Assembly (NCBI RefSeq): GCF_000067045.1
Contig: NC_010125.1
Location: 2,408,001 to 2,472,000, forward strand
Direction of reading: 5' to 3'
DNA length: 64,000 bases
From: Gluconacetobacter diazotrophicus PA1 5
Lineage (GTDB): Bacteria; Pseudomonadota; Alphaproteobacteria; Acetobacterales; Acetobacteraceae
Each line of letters opens with the position of its first letter. Positions within the stretch are counted from its first letter, which is position 1. The notes beneath the pieces were generated by a model. It was given only the letters and a program-made list of their open reading frames with translations. It was not told the origin of the DNA and searched no databases. Below are positions 20,832 through 32,178 of this stretch, piece by piece. The translations under genes and the position numbers were made by a program.

Positions 20832-23040
20832 GACCGGCCGGCCGCGTGTCGCGGTCCTGCTGCCTCTGCCCTTCCCCGGCCCGTTCGACTATGCCGCACC
20901 GCCGGACCTGCCCGCCCCCCCGCTGCAACCCGGCGACATCGTCACCGTGCCGCTGGGGCGGCGTACCGAAACCGGCGTGGTCTGGGACCCGGAGCGCAAC
21001 CTGCCGCCCGAATTCACCCCGCCCCCCATGAAGAGCGTGGCGGACGGACGGCTGAAGCCCGTCATCGCGCGGCTGGACCAGCCGCCCTTGCCGGCCTCGC
21101 TGCGCCGCTTCGTCGACTGGGTCGCGGCCTATACGCTTTCCCCCCCGGGGCTGGTGCTGGCCATGGCGCTGCGCACCGGCACCGCCGCCCAGGCCGCCCC
21201 CGCGCTGGGCTGGGCCGTTGCCGATCCGCCGCCGGGCCTGCGCGACACCCCGGCACGGCGAAGGGTGCTGGACATCGCCGCGCATGACGGGCCGCTGACC
21301 GCCGCCGAACTGGCCCGCCGTGCCGGGGTCGGCACCAGCGTGGTGCGCGGCCTGGCGGATGCCGGGGCGCTGCGCGGGGTAACGATGACGCCGCGCCCCG
21401 CCTTCGTGCGGCCCGATCCGGACCATTGCCCCCCGGCACTGGACGGCGAGCAGGCGGAATCGGCCCGGGCCCTGCGTGCCCTGGCGGCGGAGGGCGGCTT
21501 TTCCGTCACCCTGCTGGAAGGAGTGACCGGATCGGGCAAGACCGAGATCTACATGGAGGCCATTGCCGCCTGCCTGGCGCGCGGGAAGCAGGTGATGGTG
21601 CTGCTGCCGGAAATCGCCCTGTCCTCGCAATGGACCGGGCGTTTCGCCCGCCGCTTCGGGGCGGAGCCCGCGCTGTGGCATTCCGACCTGGGGCCGCGCC
21701 TGCGCCGCGTCACCTGGCACGCGGTGGCCGACGGCACGGCGCGGGTGGTGGTGGGCGCGCGCTCGGCCCTGTTCCTGCCCTTCGCGGAACTGGGGCTGAT
21801 CATCGTGGACGAGGAACACGAGACCGCGTTCAAGCAGGAAGACGGCGTGACCTACCACGCGCGCGACATGGCCGTGGTGCGGGCGCGCATGGACCGCGCG
21901 CCGGTCGTCCTGGTCTCGGCCACGCCCAGCCTGGAGACCCTGGCCAATGTCGGGGCCGGCCGCTACCGCCATCTGGTGCTGACCGCGCGCCATGGCGGGG
22001 CGACGATGCCCGAGGTGCGCACCATCGACATGCGCGCCCATCCGCCCGAACGGGGACTGTTCCTCTCGCCGGTGCTGACCGAGGCCATCCGGCAGGCGAT
22101 CGGGCGCGGCGAGCAGGGGATGCTGTTCCTCAACCGGCGGGGCTATGCGCCGCTGACCCTGTGCCGTACCTGCGGCCACCGCCTGCAATGCCCGAACTGC
22201 ACCGCCTGGCTGGTGGAACATCGCGCGCGGCAGATCCTGACCTGCCATCATTGCGGCTATCAGGAAGCGACACCGCCCGCCTGCCCCGAATGCCACGCCG
22301 AATCCAGCCTGACGCCGATCGGCCCCGGCGTGGAGCGCATTACCGAGGAAGCGCGCGCCACCTTCCCCGATGCGCGCATCCTGGTGATGGCCAGCGACAC
22401 CCTGCCCGGCCCCGCCGCCACCGCCGACGCCGTGGCGCGGATCGCGCGGCGCGAGATCGACCTGGTGATCGGCACGCAGATCGTGGCCAAGGGCTGGCAT
22501 TTTCCGCATCTGACGCTGGTCGGTGTCGTCGATGCCGACCTGGGCCTGGGCGGCGGCGACCTGCGCGCGGCGGAACGCACGGTGCAGTTGCTGCATCAGG
22601 TCGCCGGCCGCGCCGGCCGTGCCGAGGCCCCGGGGACGGTGCTGCTGCAGAGCTACACCCCCGACCATCCGGTGATGCTGGCGCTGGTGTCAGGCGATTT
22701 CGAGAGTTTCATGCGCCAGGAGGCCGAGCAGCGCCGCCCCGGCTTCTGGCCCCCCTTCGGCCGGCTGGCCGCCCTGATCGTCAGCGCGGATACGCCGGAG
22801 GCCGCCGACGCCACCGCCCGGGCCCTGGGTCAGGCAGCGCCCCGGGGCGACAGCCTGCAGGTGCTGGGCCCGGCCCCCGCGCCGCTGGCCATCCTGCGCG
22901 GCCGCCACCGCAGGCGACTGCTGCTGCGCACGCGGCGCGAGGTCGCGGTCCAGCCCCTGCTGCGGCAATGGCTGGACCGCGTGACGCCCGAACGCGGGGC
23001 CCGGATCGACATCGATATCGATCCGGTCTCGTTCCTTTAG
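20788..23040 (+). CDS. priA: primosomal replication restart helicase
   Basis: 3'-5' DNA helicase that reloads the replisome at collapsed forks. The 750-residue protein has the N-terminal 3'BD domain (RVAVLLPLPFPGPFDYA), Walker A GVTGSGKTE, the DEEHE box, VSATPS (motif III), and the zinc-binding cysteines CRTCGHRLQCPNC and CHHCGY/CPEC between helicase lobes. GTQIVAKGWHFP and VAGRAGRAE are motifs V and VI. The first family-like residue is near 20840. The only upstream in-frame starts, ATG 20788 (with AGGAA before it) and TTG 20818, both lie in the repeat element, so the N-terminal extension MRVGPPAAGLLKQPP is element-encoded. Confidence 0.93.
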   Translation: MRVGPPAAGLLKQPPTGRPRVAVLLPLPFPGPFDYAAPPDLPAPPLQPGDIVTVPLGRRTETGVVWDPERNLPPEFTPPPMKSVADGRLKPVIARLDQPPLPASLRRFVDWVAAYTLSPPGLVLAMALRTGTAAQAAPALGWAVADPPPGLRDTPARRRVLDIAAHDGPLTAAELARRAGVGTSVVRGLADAGALRGVTMTPRPAFVRPDPDHCPPALDGEQAESARALRALAAEGGFSVTLLEGVTGSGKTEIYMEAIAACLARGKQVMVLLPEIALSSQWTGRFARRFGAEPALWHSDLGPRLRRVTWHAVADGTARVVVGARSALFLPFAELGLIIVDEEHETAFKQEDGVTYHARDMAVVRARMDRAPVVLVSATPSLETLANVGAGRYRHLVLTARHGGATMPEVRTIDMRAHPPERGLFLSPVLTEAIRQAIGRGEQGMLFLNRRGYAPLTLCRTCGHRLQCPNCTAWLVEHRARQILTCHHCGYQEATPPACPECHAESSLTPIGPGVERITEEARATFPDARILVMASDTLPGPAATADAVARIARREIDLVIGTQIVAKGWHFPHLTLVGVVDADLGLGGGDLRAAERTVQLLHQVAGRAGRAEAPGTVLLQSYTPDHPVMLALVSGDFESFMRQEAEQRRPGFWPPFGRLAALIVSADTPEAADATARALGQAAPRGDSLQVLGPAPAPLAILRGRHRRRLLLRTRREVAVQPLLRQWLDRVTPERGARIDIDIDPVSFL

Positions 23041-23046
23041 CAGGCC

Positions 23047-25203
<2,157 letters not shown>

Positions 25204-25302
25204 GACAGCCCCTCTGTTTCCTTCGGCATGGGGCGACCGGCGCCGCCATGCCCCTGGTTCGCCAACGTGGGCGCAAAGGGAGGGTTGCCCCTTGCCGGGC
25301 CC

Positions 25303-26979
25303 CTACTGGGCCGGGGCGCTGCGGGTCATGGTCTGGCGGATCAGTCCGTCGACCGGTCGCCCGGCCAGGTCCAGGGCCACCGCTTCGGCCACGCGGATGC
25401 CGTCGATGGCCGCCGACAGAATCCCGCCCGCATAGCCCGCGCCCTCGCCCGCCGGATACAGGCCGGCGGTATTCACGCTCTGCCCGTCCGGCCCACGCGG
25501 GATTCGCAGCGGCGAGGACGTGCGCGTTTCCACCCCCGTCATCACCGCGTCCTCCATGTCGAAGCCGGCGAGCTGCCGCCCGAAATCGGCCAGCGCCTCA
25601 CGCATGGCCTGGACCGCGAAATCGGGCAGGCAGGCGGCCAGGTCCGTGGGCGTGACCCCGGGACGATAGGACGGCTCCACCGCGCCCAGGTGGGTCGAGG
25701 GCCGGCCGGCCAGGAAATCGCCCACGCGCTGGGCCGGGGCGCGGTAGCCGCCGCCGCCGGCCAGGTAGGCCTGGCGTTCCCAATGGCGCTGGAACGCGAT
25801 GCCGGCCAGCGGGCCGTCGGGATAATCGGGGTCGGGGGTGACGCCGACTACGATCCCCGCATTGGCGTTGCGTTCGGCCCGTGAATACTGGCTCATTCCG
25901 TTGGTGACGACGCGTCCTTCCTCGGACGTCGCGGCGACCACCGTGCCGCCGGGGCACATGCAGAAGGAATAGACCGCCCGCCCGTTGGACGCGTGATGCA
26001 CCAGCCGGTAATCCGCCGCCCCCAGCAGCGGATTGCCGGCATGCGTGCCGAACCGCGCGGCATCGATGACCGATTGCGGATGCTCAATCCGCACGCCGAT
26101 GGAAAAGGGCTTGGCCTCCATCGCAACGTCCCTGCCGTGCAGCATGGCGAAGGTATCGCGCGCGCTGTGGCCGACGGCCAGCACGACATGGTCGGCCTGC
26201 ACCACCTCGCCGCCCGCCAGGCTGACCCCCGAGACCCGGCGGGCGCCGGGCGCGAGCAGGATATCCTCCACCCGGGCGCCGAAGCGATATTCGCCGCCCA
26301 GCGCCTCGATCTCCGCACGGATATGCTCGACCATCGACACCAGGCGGAACGTGCCGATATGCGGCTTGGACAGATAGAGGATTTCCTTCGGCGCGCCGGC
26401 CCGGACGAATTCCGTCAGCACCTTGCGGCCGTAATGGCGCGGATCGCTGACCTGGCTGTACAGCTTGCCGTCGGAAAACGTCCCGGCCCCGCCCTCGCCG
26501 AACTGCACGTTGCTTTCCGGCGTCAGCACCGATCTGCGCCACAGGGCGAACGTATCGACGGTGCGCTCGCGCACGCTCTTGCCGCGTTCCAGCATCAGCG
26601 GCCGCAACCCCATCTGCGCCAGCAGCAGCCCCGCCAGCAGGCCGCACGGCCCCGCGCCGATCACTATCGGGCGGCGATAGGTAGCGGCAGCCGCCAGGCG
26701 GGCGCCGTCCTCCACGGGGACGCGATAGGTCGTATCCGGCGCCACGCCGACATGCCTGTCGCCCGCCAGCCGCGCCAGGACCCCTTCCTCGTCCCGCAGG
26801 GTGCAATCGACGGTGTAGACCAGGACGATCGCGCCCCGGCGCCGCGCGTCGTAGCCCCGGCGGAACACCGCGTGATCCAGCAGGTCCTCGGCCGGAATGC
26901 CCAGCCGCCGGATGATCTCCGCCGCCAGGGCATCGGGATGATGGTCCAGCGGAAGCCGGATTTCGGTCAGTCGGATCAT
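25303..26979 (-). CDS. FAD-dependent dehydrogenase of the COG2509 type
   Basis: A 558-residue flavoprotein. The N-terminal 90 residues (starting MIRLTEIRLPLDH) form the small accessory domain of COG2509 proteins. They are followed by the FAD motif VIGAGPCGL, then NVQFGEGGAGTFSDGKLYSQ, and the C-terminal PAGEGAGYAGGILSAA that closes the nucleotide site. Physiological substrate unknown; members are often called uncharacterised FAD-dependent dehydrogenases. ATG 26979 is chosen because it gives the conserved N-terminus, though the ribosome site is weak. It is divergent from the CDF transporter across 134 bp. Confidence 0.85.
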   Translation of the reverse strand: MIRLTEIRLPLDHHPDALAAEIIRRLGIPAEDLLDHAVFRRGYDARRRGAIVLVYTVDCTLRDEEGVLARLAGDRHVGVAPDTTYRVPVEDGARLAAAATYRRPIVIGAGPCGLLAGLLLAQMGLRPLMLERGKSVRERTVDTFALWRRSVLTPESNVQFGEGGAGTFSDGKLYSQVSDPRHYGRKVLTEFVRAGAPKEILYLSKPHIGTFRLVSMVEHIRAEIEALGGEYRFGARVEDILLAPGARRVSGVSLAGGEVVQADHVVLAVGHSARDTFAMLHGRDVAMEAKPFSIGVRIEHPQSVIDAARFGTHAGNPLLGAADYRLVHHASNGRAVYSFCMCPGGTVVAATSEEGRVVTNGMSQYSRAERNANAGIVVGVTPDPDYPDGPLAGIAFQRHWERQAYLAGGGGYRAPAQRVGDFLAGRPSTHLGAVEPSYRPGVTPTDLAACLPDFAVQAMREALADFGRQLAGFDMEDAVMTGVETRTSSPLRIPRGPDGQSVNTAGLYPAGEGAGYAGGILSAAIDGIRVAEAVALDLAGRPVDGLIRQTMTRSAPAQ

Positions 26980-27113
26980 GAGGGAACCCGGTTTCTGTTC
27001 GGAGGCGTGCCATATCATGGGCGAGCCCCCCGGCAAAAGAATGCAGGACTCGCCCCGCCGGTCGCGCTTCTGTTACAGAAAGCCCCCCGCCCCCGGACGA
27101 GAACCACGCCGCC

Positions 27114-28185
27114 ATGGCCGACCCGCACGATCAACCGCCCCCGCACCGGCACGATTCCGCCGAGGACCAAGCGGGAGAGTGTGGCCACGGACATGACCAC
27201 GCGCACGATGATGGACATGATCACGGTCACGATCATGGGCATGAGGGGCACGGACATGGATTCGGCCACCATCACGTCCATGCCCCGGCCAGTTTCGGCG
27301 CCGCCTTTTGCGTGGGGCATCGCGCTGAACCTGGTCTATGTCGTCGCCGAGGCGACCTGGGGCGTGCTGTCCCACGCGCTCGCCCTGATGGCGGATGCCG
27401 GCCATAACCTGTCCGACGTCCTGGCGCTGGCGGCGGCGTGGATGGCGCAGCACCTGTCGCGGCGCGCGCCCAGCGCCGATTTCACCTATGGACTGCGCCG
27501 CTCGTCCATCCTGGCCGCGCTGGGCAATGCGGTGGCGCTGCTGCTGGTCACCGGCGGCATCGTGTGGGAGGCGATCCTGCGCCTGATCAACCCCGCCCCG
27601 GTGCCCGGCACCACGATCATGGTGGTGGCGGGGATCGGAATCCTGGTCAACGGGATCACCGCCCTGCTGTTCGCGCGGGGCGGGGAGGACCTGAACATCC
27701 GCGCCGCCTTCCTGCACATGGCGGCCGACACGCTGATGACGGTCGCGGTGGTGATCGCGGGCGCGATCATCCTCTATACCGGCTGGACGCGCGTGGACCC
27801 CATCGTCAGCCTGGTCGTGTCGGTCACGATCGTCGCCGGCACCTGGTCGCTGCTGCGCGATTCGCTGGACATGGCGCTGGACCGGGTGCCCCGCACGATC
27901 GACCGCGCCGGGGTCGAGGCCTATCTGCGCACCCTGCCGGGGGTGCTGGACCTGCACGACCTGCATATCTGGCCGATCAGTACGACGGACACCGCCCTGA
28001 CCGTGCATCTGGTGCGCGCCGCCTGCCCCGTTCCTCCGGGGGAGGAAGACGCCAGCGAGGACAGCCTGCTGCGTGACGCGACCGAGGCACTGCGCACGCG
28101 CTTTCGCATCGGCCATCCCACCTTCCAGATCGAAACGCTGTCCTATTCCGCACGATGTGTCCTGGCGGACGCGAACACGATCTGA
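27114..28185 (+). CDS. cation diffusion facilitator (DmeF/CzcD type) with a +1 frameshift
   Basis: Proton-driven divalent metal exporter of the inner membrane. The N-terminus is a His-rich metal-binding stretch (HGHDHAHDDGHDHGHDHG and more). Six transmembrane helices follow, with the metal-site motifs HNLSD and HMAADT, and then a cytoplasmic ferredoxin-like domain. The His-rich part and the membrane part are in different frames: TTTT at 27306-27309 needs one T fewer to read ASFGAAFAWGIALN, the expected junction. With that correction the protein is 356 residues. If the base is real, translation stops soon after, unless it restarts at an internal ATG such as 27271, losing the His-rich domain. 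It lies 3 bp before a second CDF gene. Confidence 0.8.
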
Positions 28186-28188
28186 CCC

Positions 28189-29118
28189 ATGCCGCATATC
28201 AGCAAGAACGCCCTGGCCTGGACCAGCCTGGGGGTCAGCCTGGTCGCCCTGAGCCTGAAATACGCCGCCTGGCGCGTCACCGGCTCGATCGCGCTCTATT
28301 CCGATGCGATCGAGACGATCATCAACGTCGTCGCCGCCCTGGCCGGCCTGTGGGCGCTACGCGTCGCCAGCCTGCCGCCCGACGAAAACCACACCTACGG
28401 CCATTACAAGGCGGAATACCTGTCGGCGGTGGCCGAAGGCGTGCTGGTACTGATGACCGCGCTGGCCATCGGGCGCGAGGCCTGGATCGACTGGCAGCAT
28501 CCGGTTCTGCCGCACGCGCCGCTGTCGGGCATCGCGCTGAACGGCTCGGCCGGCGTACTGAACCTGGCCTGGGCGATCGTGCTGCTGCAGTCCGGCCGGG
28601 CGCGGCGATCGCCGACCCTGATCGCAGCGGGCCAGCACGTGATGTCCGACGTGTGGACCACGGTCGGGCTGGTCGCCGGCTTCGTCCTGATCCCGCTGAC
28701 CGGGCAGGCCTGGCTGGATGCCGCCCTGGCCGCGCTGATCGCGGTGAACGTACTGCGCGTCGGCTGGGAGATGATGCGCCGTTCGATCGCGGGCCTGATG
28801 GACGAGGCCCCGGATGCGGACACCCTGGCCGATATCCGCCACGTCATCGCCAGCAACGCCACCGGCGCGATCGAGGCGCACGACCTGCGGGCGCGCATCG
28901 TCGGCGCCATGGCGTTCGTGGAATTTCATCTGGTGGTTCCCGGCGCCATGTCCGTGGACGCTGCCCACGAGATCTGCGACCGGATCGAGGCCGCCCTGCG
29001 CGCCGAGATCGGCCAGGCGCTGATCCACATCCATGTCGAGCCCGAGCGCAAGGCCAAGCATGAGGGAATTGCGGTTCCGCCGGCCCCCGCGCCCCGGGCA
29101 ATCCTGCCCTCATCCTGA
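28189..29118 (+). CDS. cation diffusion facilitator family transporter (FieF-like)
   Basis: A 309-residue six-helix CDF exporter with no His-rich loop. Site A residues are YSDAIET in helix 2 and HVMSDVWTT in helix 5; the second acidic residue is Glu where many relatives have Asp, which may alter metal preference. The cytoplasmic domain contains HDLRARIVGAMAFVEFHLVV and ends LIHIHVEPE, as usual. It begins 3 bp after the frameshifted CDF gene and is surely in its operon. Two CDFs of different subtype in tandem suggest export of two metals, for instance Co/Ni and Zn/Fe, but specificity cannot be read from sequence. Confidence 0.88.
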   Translation: MPHISKNALAWTSLGVSLVALSLKYAAWRVTGSIALYSDAIETIINVVAALAGLWALRVASLPPDENHTYGHYKAEYLSAVAEGVLVLMTALAIGREAWIDWQHPVLPHAPLSGIALNGSAGVLNLAWAIVLLQSGRARRSPTLIAAGQHVMSDVWTTVGLVAGFVLIPLTGQAWLDAALAALIAVNVLRVGWEMMRRSIAGLMDEAPDADTLADIRHVIASNATGAIEAHDLRARIVGAMAFVEFHLVVPGAMSVDAAHEICDRIEAALRAEIGQALIHIHVEPERKAKHEGIAVPPAPAPRAILPSS

Positions 29119-29132
29119 AACAGGGCTAGCAT

Positions 29133-29227
29133 GGCGGTTCCGCTGGAACCCGCCGGACAATCCGCGCTAAAGGGACGGATGGCCCCGAACCGACCCGCAG
29201 CCCCCATCCGGGCAGGCCTGGCCTGCC
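29133..29227 (+). promoter_or_regulatory. two stem-loops between the CDF operon and the ClC gene
   Basis: GGCGGTTCC/GGAACCCGCC (about 29134-29155, one bulge) may end the CDF transcript, although no T-run follows. GGCAGGC-ctg-GCCTGCC (29211-29227) is a perfect 7-bp stem ending 10 bases before the clcA start codon, so it could affect translation initiation. Confidence 0.4.
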
Positions 29228-29237
29228 TCGGGCGAGA

Positions 29238-30647
29238 ATGATGAAAACCGACCTGACCGAACTGCGCATCCGCCATATGCGCCACCTGCGCCGATCCGCC
29301 CGGGTCACGACGGCGCAGTGGCGGCGCAAGATCGTGTACTGGGCCGCGGCCATCGTCGTGGGGCTGGTCGCCGTGGGCTTCGCCACCGCCGCCGACGCCG
29401 CCGCCGCCCTGCGTACGCGCCTGGTCCACTGGGACCCGTGGATCATGCTGGCGATCACCCCGGCGGGGCTGGCGCTGTCCACCTGGCTGACCCGCACCTG
29501 GTTTCGCGGCGCCCAGGGATCGGGCATTCCCCAGACGATCGCGACCCTGCACCTGGACGATTTCGCGGTGGTCGACCGGCTGCTGTCGCTGCGCATCGCC
29601 TTCGGCAAGATCCTGCTGACCACGCTGGGCCTGCTGGCCGGGGCATCGATCGGCCGCGAGGGCCCGACCGTGCAGGTGGGCGCCGCGATCATGCATGCGT
29701 TCGGCCGCTGGCTGAACCTGTCGGCGGTGGGGATGCGCCGGGGGCTGATCCTGGCGGGCGGCGCGTCGGGCGTGTCGGCGGCCTTCAACACGCCGCTGGG
29801 CGGAATCGTGTTCGCGATCGAGGAACTGAGCCATTCCTTCGAGCAGCGCACCAGCGGCACGATGCTGACCGGCGTTATCCTGTCGGGCGTCACCGCCATC
29901 GCGCTGGTCGGCAATTATACCTATTTCGGCCATACCGACGTCGTGGTGCCGATCGGCATAAGCTGGATCGCGGTGCTGGCCTGCGGTATCCTGGGCGGGG
30001 TCAGCGGCGGGGCGTTCTCGGCCATCCTGATCCGCTCCTCGGCCGGCCTGCCGGGCGTGCTGGGGCAGTTCGTCAGCCGCCGGCCGGTGGCCTTCGCGGC
30101 CGCGTGCGGCCTGGTACTGGCCGTCCTGGGCGTGGCATCGGGGGGCATCACCTACGGCACGGGCTATTTACAGGCGCGCGAGATCATCACGGGCCAGACC
30201 CATTATCCGGCGTCGTTCTTCATCCTGAAATACATCGCCACCATCGTGTCCTACTGCTCGGGCATTCCGGGGGGACTGTTCGCGCCGTCGCTGGCCATCG
30301 GGGCGGGCATCGGCGGGTGGATCGCGCAGTTCCTGCCCCATACGACGCCCGGCGCGGTCGTCCTGCTGGGCACCGTCGCCTATTTCTCGGCGGTGGTGCA
30401 GGCACCGCTGACGGCCACCGTCATCGTGATGGAAATGTCGGACAACCAGCAGGTGACGCTGGCGCTGCTGGCGACGTCGTTCCTGGCCTATGCCGTGTCG
30501 CGCACGGTCTGCAGCCAGTCGCTCTACAGCGCGCTGGCCGAAAAATTCCTCGATGTGGTGGAACATGCCCCCCCGCCGGCCGAGGAAACCGCCGCCCCGC
30601 CCCGGGCCGCGATCGTCCCCGGCCCCACCGCGCCGGAACGGTTCTGA
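29238..30647 (+). CDS. ClC-type chloride channel/antiporter
   Basis: A 469-residue integral membrane protein of the ClC family. The three selectivity signatures are present: GSGIPQ (about residues 94-99), GREGPTVQ (gating glutamate, about 143) and GGLFAPSLAIGA. The internal-proton glutamate region FAIEEL is also intact, suggesting a Cl-/H+ antiporter like ClcA rather than a pure channel; that is an inference. It lacks C-terminal CBS domains. Such antiporters help in acid resistance, which fits an acid-producing bacterium. The start is ATG 29238; a second ATG follows directly. Confidence 0.9.
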   Translation: MMKTDLTELRIRHMRHLRRSARVTTAQWRRKIVYWAAAIVVGLVAVGFATAADAAAALRTRLVHWDPWIMLAITPAGLALSTWLTRTWFRGAQGSGIPQTIATLHLDDFAVVDRLLSLRIAFGKILLTTLGLLAGASIGREGPTVQVGAAIMHAFGRWLNLSAVGMRRGLILAGGASGVSAAFNTPLGGIVFAIEELSHSFEQRTSGTMLTGVILSGVTAIALVGNYTYFGHTDVVVPIGISWIAVLACGILGGVSGGAFSAILIRSSAGLPGVLGQFVSRRPVAFAAACGLVLAVLGVASGGITYGTGYLQAREIITGQTHYPASFFILKYIATIVSYCSGIPGGLFAPSLAIGAGIGGWIAQFLPHTTPGAVVLLGTVAYFSAVVQAPLTATVIVMEMSDNQQVTLALLATSFLAYAVSRTVCSQSLYSALAEKFLDVVEHAPPPAEETAAPPRAAIVPGPTAPERF

Positions 30648-30668
30648 CGAGATCCTGCGCGCGAGCGC

Positions 30669-32075
30669 TCAGCCGTGGTGGACCGGACAGCGTTGGGCCG
30701 ACGCGGCTGCCGGGACCGGTCGGGTCCCGGCGGCGGCCGTGCGCTTCCACACCGTCATCGGCAGGGTATCGCCGGGGCGCAGGGTCAGGCGGCAGACCGG
30801 CTCGACCACCGCGCCGGGCGCCAGGCGCAACGTCGTGCCGCGTGCCAGCGAGGCCAGGCAGATGATCGCCTCGACCAGCCCGAAGGACAGGCCGGGACAG
30901 ATCCGCGGGCCGATGCTGAACGGCACGTAGGTATATTTCTGCGGCGCATCCGGACTGCCGGGCAGGAACCGCTCGGGCATGAAATGGTCGGGCTTGCGCC
31001 AGTAGAGACGGTGCCGGTGCAGCAGCCACGGCACCACCATGACCAGCGCGCCGGCCTTCACCTTGCGGCTGCGGATGGTGTCGTCCTCCTTCGCCTCCCG
31101 CGCCAGCAGGGGCACGGGCGGGTAGAGGCGCAGGGTCTCCTCGACGATGGCACGCGTATAGACCAGTTGCGACACATCCGCGAAGGTCGGTGCCCGCGAA
31201 CCGAGGACGGTATCGAGTTCCTCGTGCAGGCGGGCCTCGACCTCCGGCGCCTGCGACAGCAGGTACCACACCCAGGACAGGCAGTTGGCCGTGGTTTCAT
31301 GCCCGGCCAGGAAGATGACGGCGGCCTCGTTCCGCAGCGCGGTGGCGTCCAGCACCCCATCGCGCATCAGCATCCGGATGACCGAGCCATCATCCTCGGT
31401 GCGCTGAAGATCAGCGATGATCCCGTCGAGGACAGCGTGAATCCGGGCCGTCGCGCGGCGGGTCTTGGCCCCGTTCCGGCGCGGAACCCAGGATGGCAGG
31501 CCGAACGACGCGAGATCGCTCTGATCGACATATTTCTGGTATTCGGTAAAGGCTTCCGCCACCTCGCGCGCATGCTCCGCCCCCAGCGTCCGGCCGAATA
31601 CCGCGCGGCAGATGATTTCCGCCGTCAGTTGCGCCATGACCTTCAGCACGTCGAAGGTCGCCCCGTCGGGAAGGGCGGCCCATCTGTCGGCCAGTTCGCC
31701 GACGGTCTCGACCATCGCGGGGGCGAACTGGTCCATGCGCGAGGTGTGCAGCACCGGCGAGACCATCTGTCGCCGCTGCTTCCAGGTCTCGCCGTCGCTG
31801 ACGAACAGCCCGTCACCCAGCAGCGGCGACAGGGCGTTGCGTATCTGCGGGCTCTTGCGCTGAAAATTCTCGGCACGGGTGATGAAGGCGTGACGGACGG
31901 TGTCCGGACTGTTGCAGATGAAGACCTGCCGGGCCAGAACCTGCATCGACATCGTCTGGTATTCGAATGCCTTTTCTTCCCATATATTCAGGAAGTTTTG
32001 CGTTCCTCTCCGCAACAGCTCGAATACCGACAGCGATGTCTTCGGACGGGGCGGAAAGGGAGGGATGAATTCCAT
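30669..32075 (-). CDS. cytochrome P450
   Basis: A 468-residue heme monooxygenase. The I-helix motif is AGHETTAN, the K-helix ExxR is EETLR, and the heme-binding loop is FSIGPRICPG, with Cys393 as the thiolate ligand. The N-terminus (MEFIPPFPPRPK) is Pro-rich and has no membrane anchor, so it is probably soluble. It resembles bacterial CYP families with fatty-acid or terpenoid substrates, but the substrate is unknown, and no ferredoxin partner is adjacent. ATG 32075 has AGGTGG upstream. It is downstream of the WD40 and CobW genes on the same strand. Confidence 0.92.
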   Translation of the reverse strand: MEFIPPFPPRPKTSLSVFELLRRGTQNFLNIWEEKAFEYQTMSMQVLARQVFICNSPDTVRHAFITRAENFQRKSPQIRNALSPLLGDGLFVSDGETWKQRRQMVSPVLHTSRMDQFAPAMVETVGELADRWAALPDGATFDVLKVMAQLTAEIICRAVFGRTLGAEHAREVAEAFTEYQKYVDQSDLASFGLPSWVPRRNGAKTRRATARIHAVLDGIIADLQRTEDDGSVIRMLMRDGVLDATALRNEAAVIFLAGHETTANCLSWVWYLLSQAPEVEARLHEELDTVLGSRAPTFADVSQLVYTRAIVEETLRLYPPVPLLAREAKEDDTIRSRKVKAGALVMVVPWLLHRHRLYWRKPDHFMPERFLPGSPDAPQKYTYVPFSIGPRICPGLSFGLVEAIICLASLARGTTLRLAPGAVVEPVCRLTLRPGDTLPMTVWKRTAAAGTRPVPAAASAQRCPVHHG

Positions 32076-32148
32076 ACTATTCCACCTATCGGCGCACAGT
32101 CGAAAATTCAAGCTCCGGGAGGGAATGGCAGGGGAGACAGTCCGTCGA

Positions 32149-32176
32149 CCCTGCCCCCTGCCCCCTGCCCCCTGCC
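32149..32176 (-). repeat. 7-bp tandem repeat (4 units), G-quadruplex-like on the minus strand
   Basis: CCCTGCC is repeated four times on the plus strand. On the minus strand, which carries the P450 and WD40 genes, this reads as G-tracts of four to five separated by CA, meeting the usual G-quadruplex pattern. It lies 3 bases after the WD40 stop codon and about 75 bases before the P450 start codon. Confidence 0.85.
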
Positions 32177-32178
32177 CC

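Noticed and set aside
20566-22668. Long minus-strand open frame across priA and the repeat element
   Set aside because: Product is a shadow of priA; no conserved domain.
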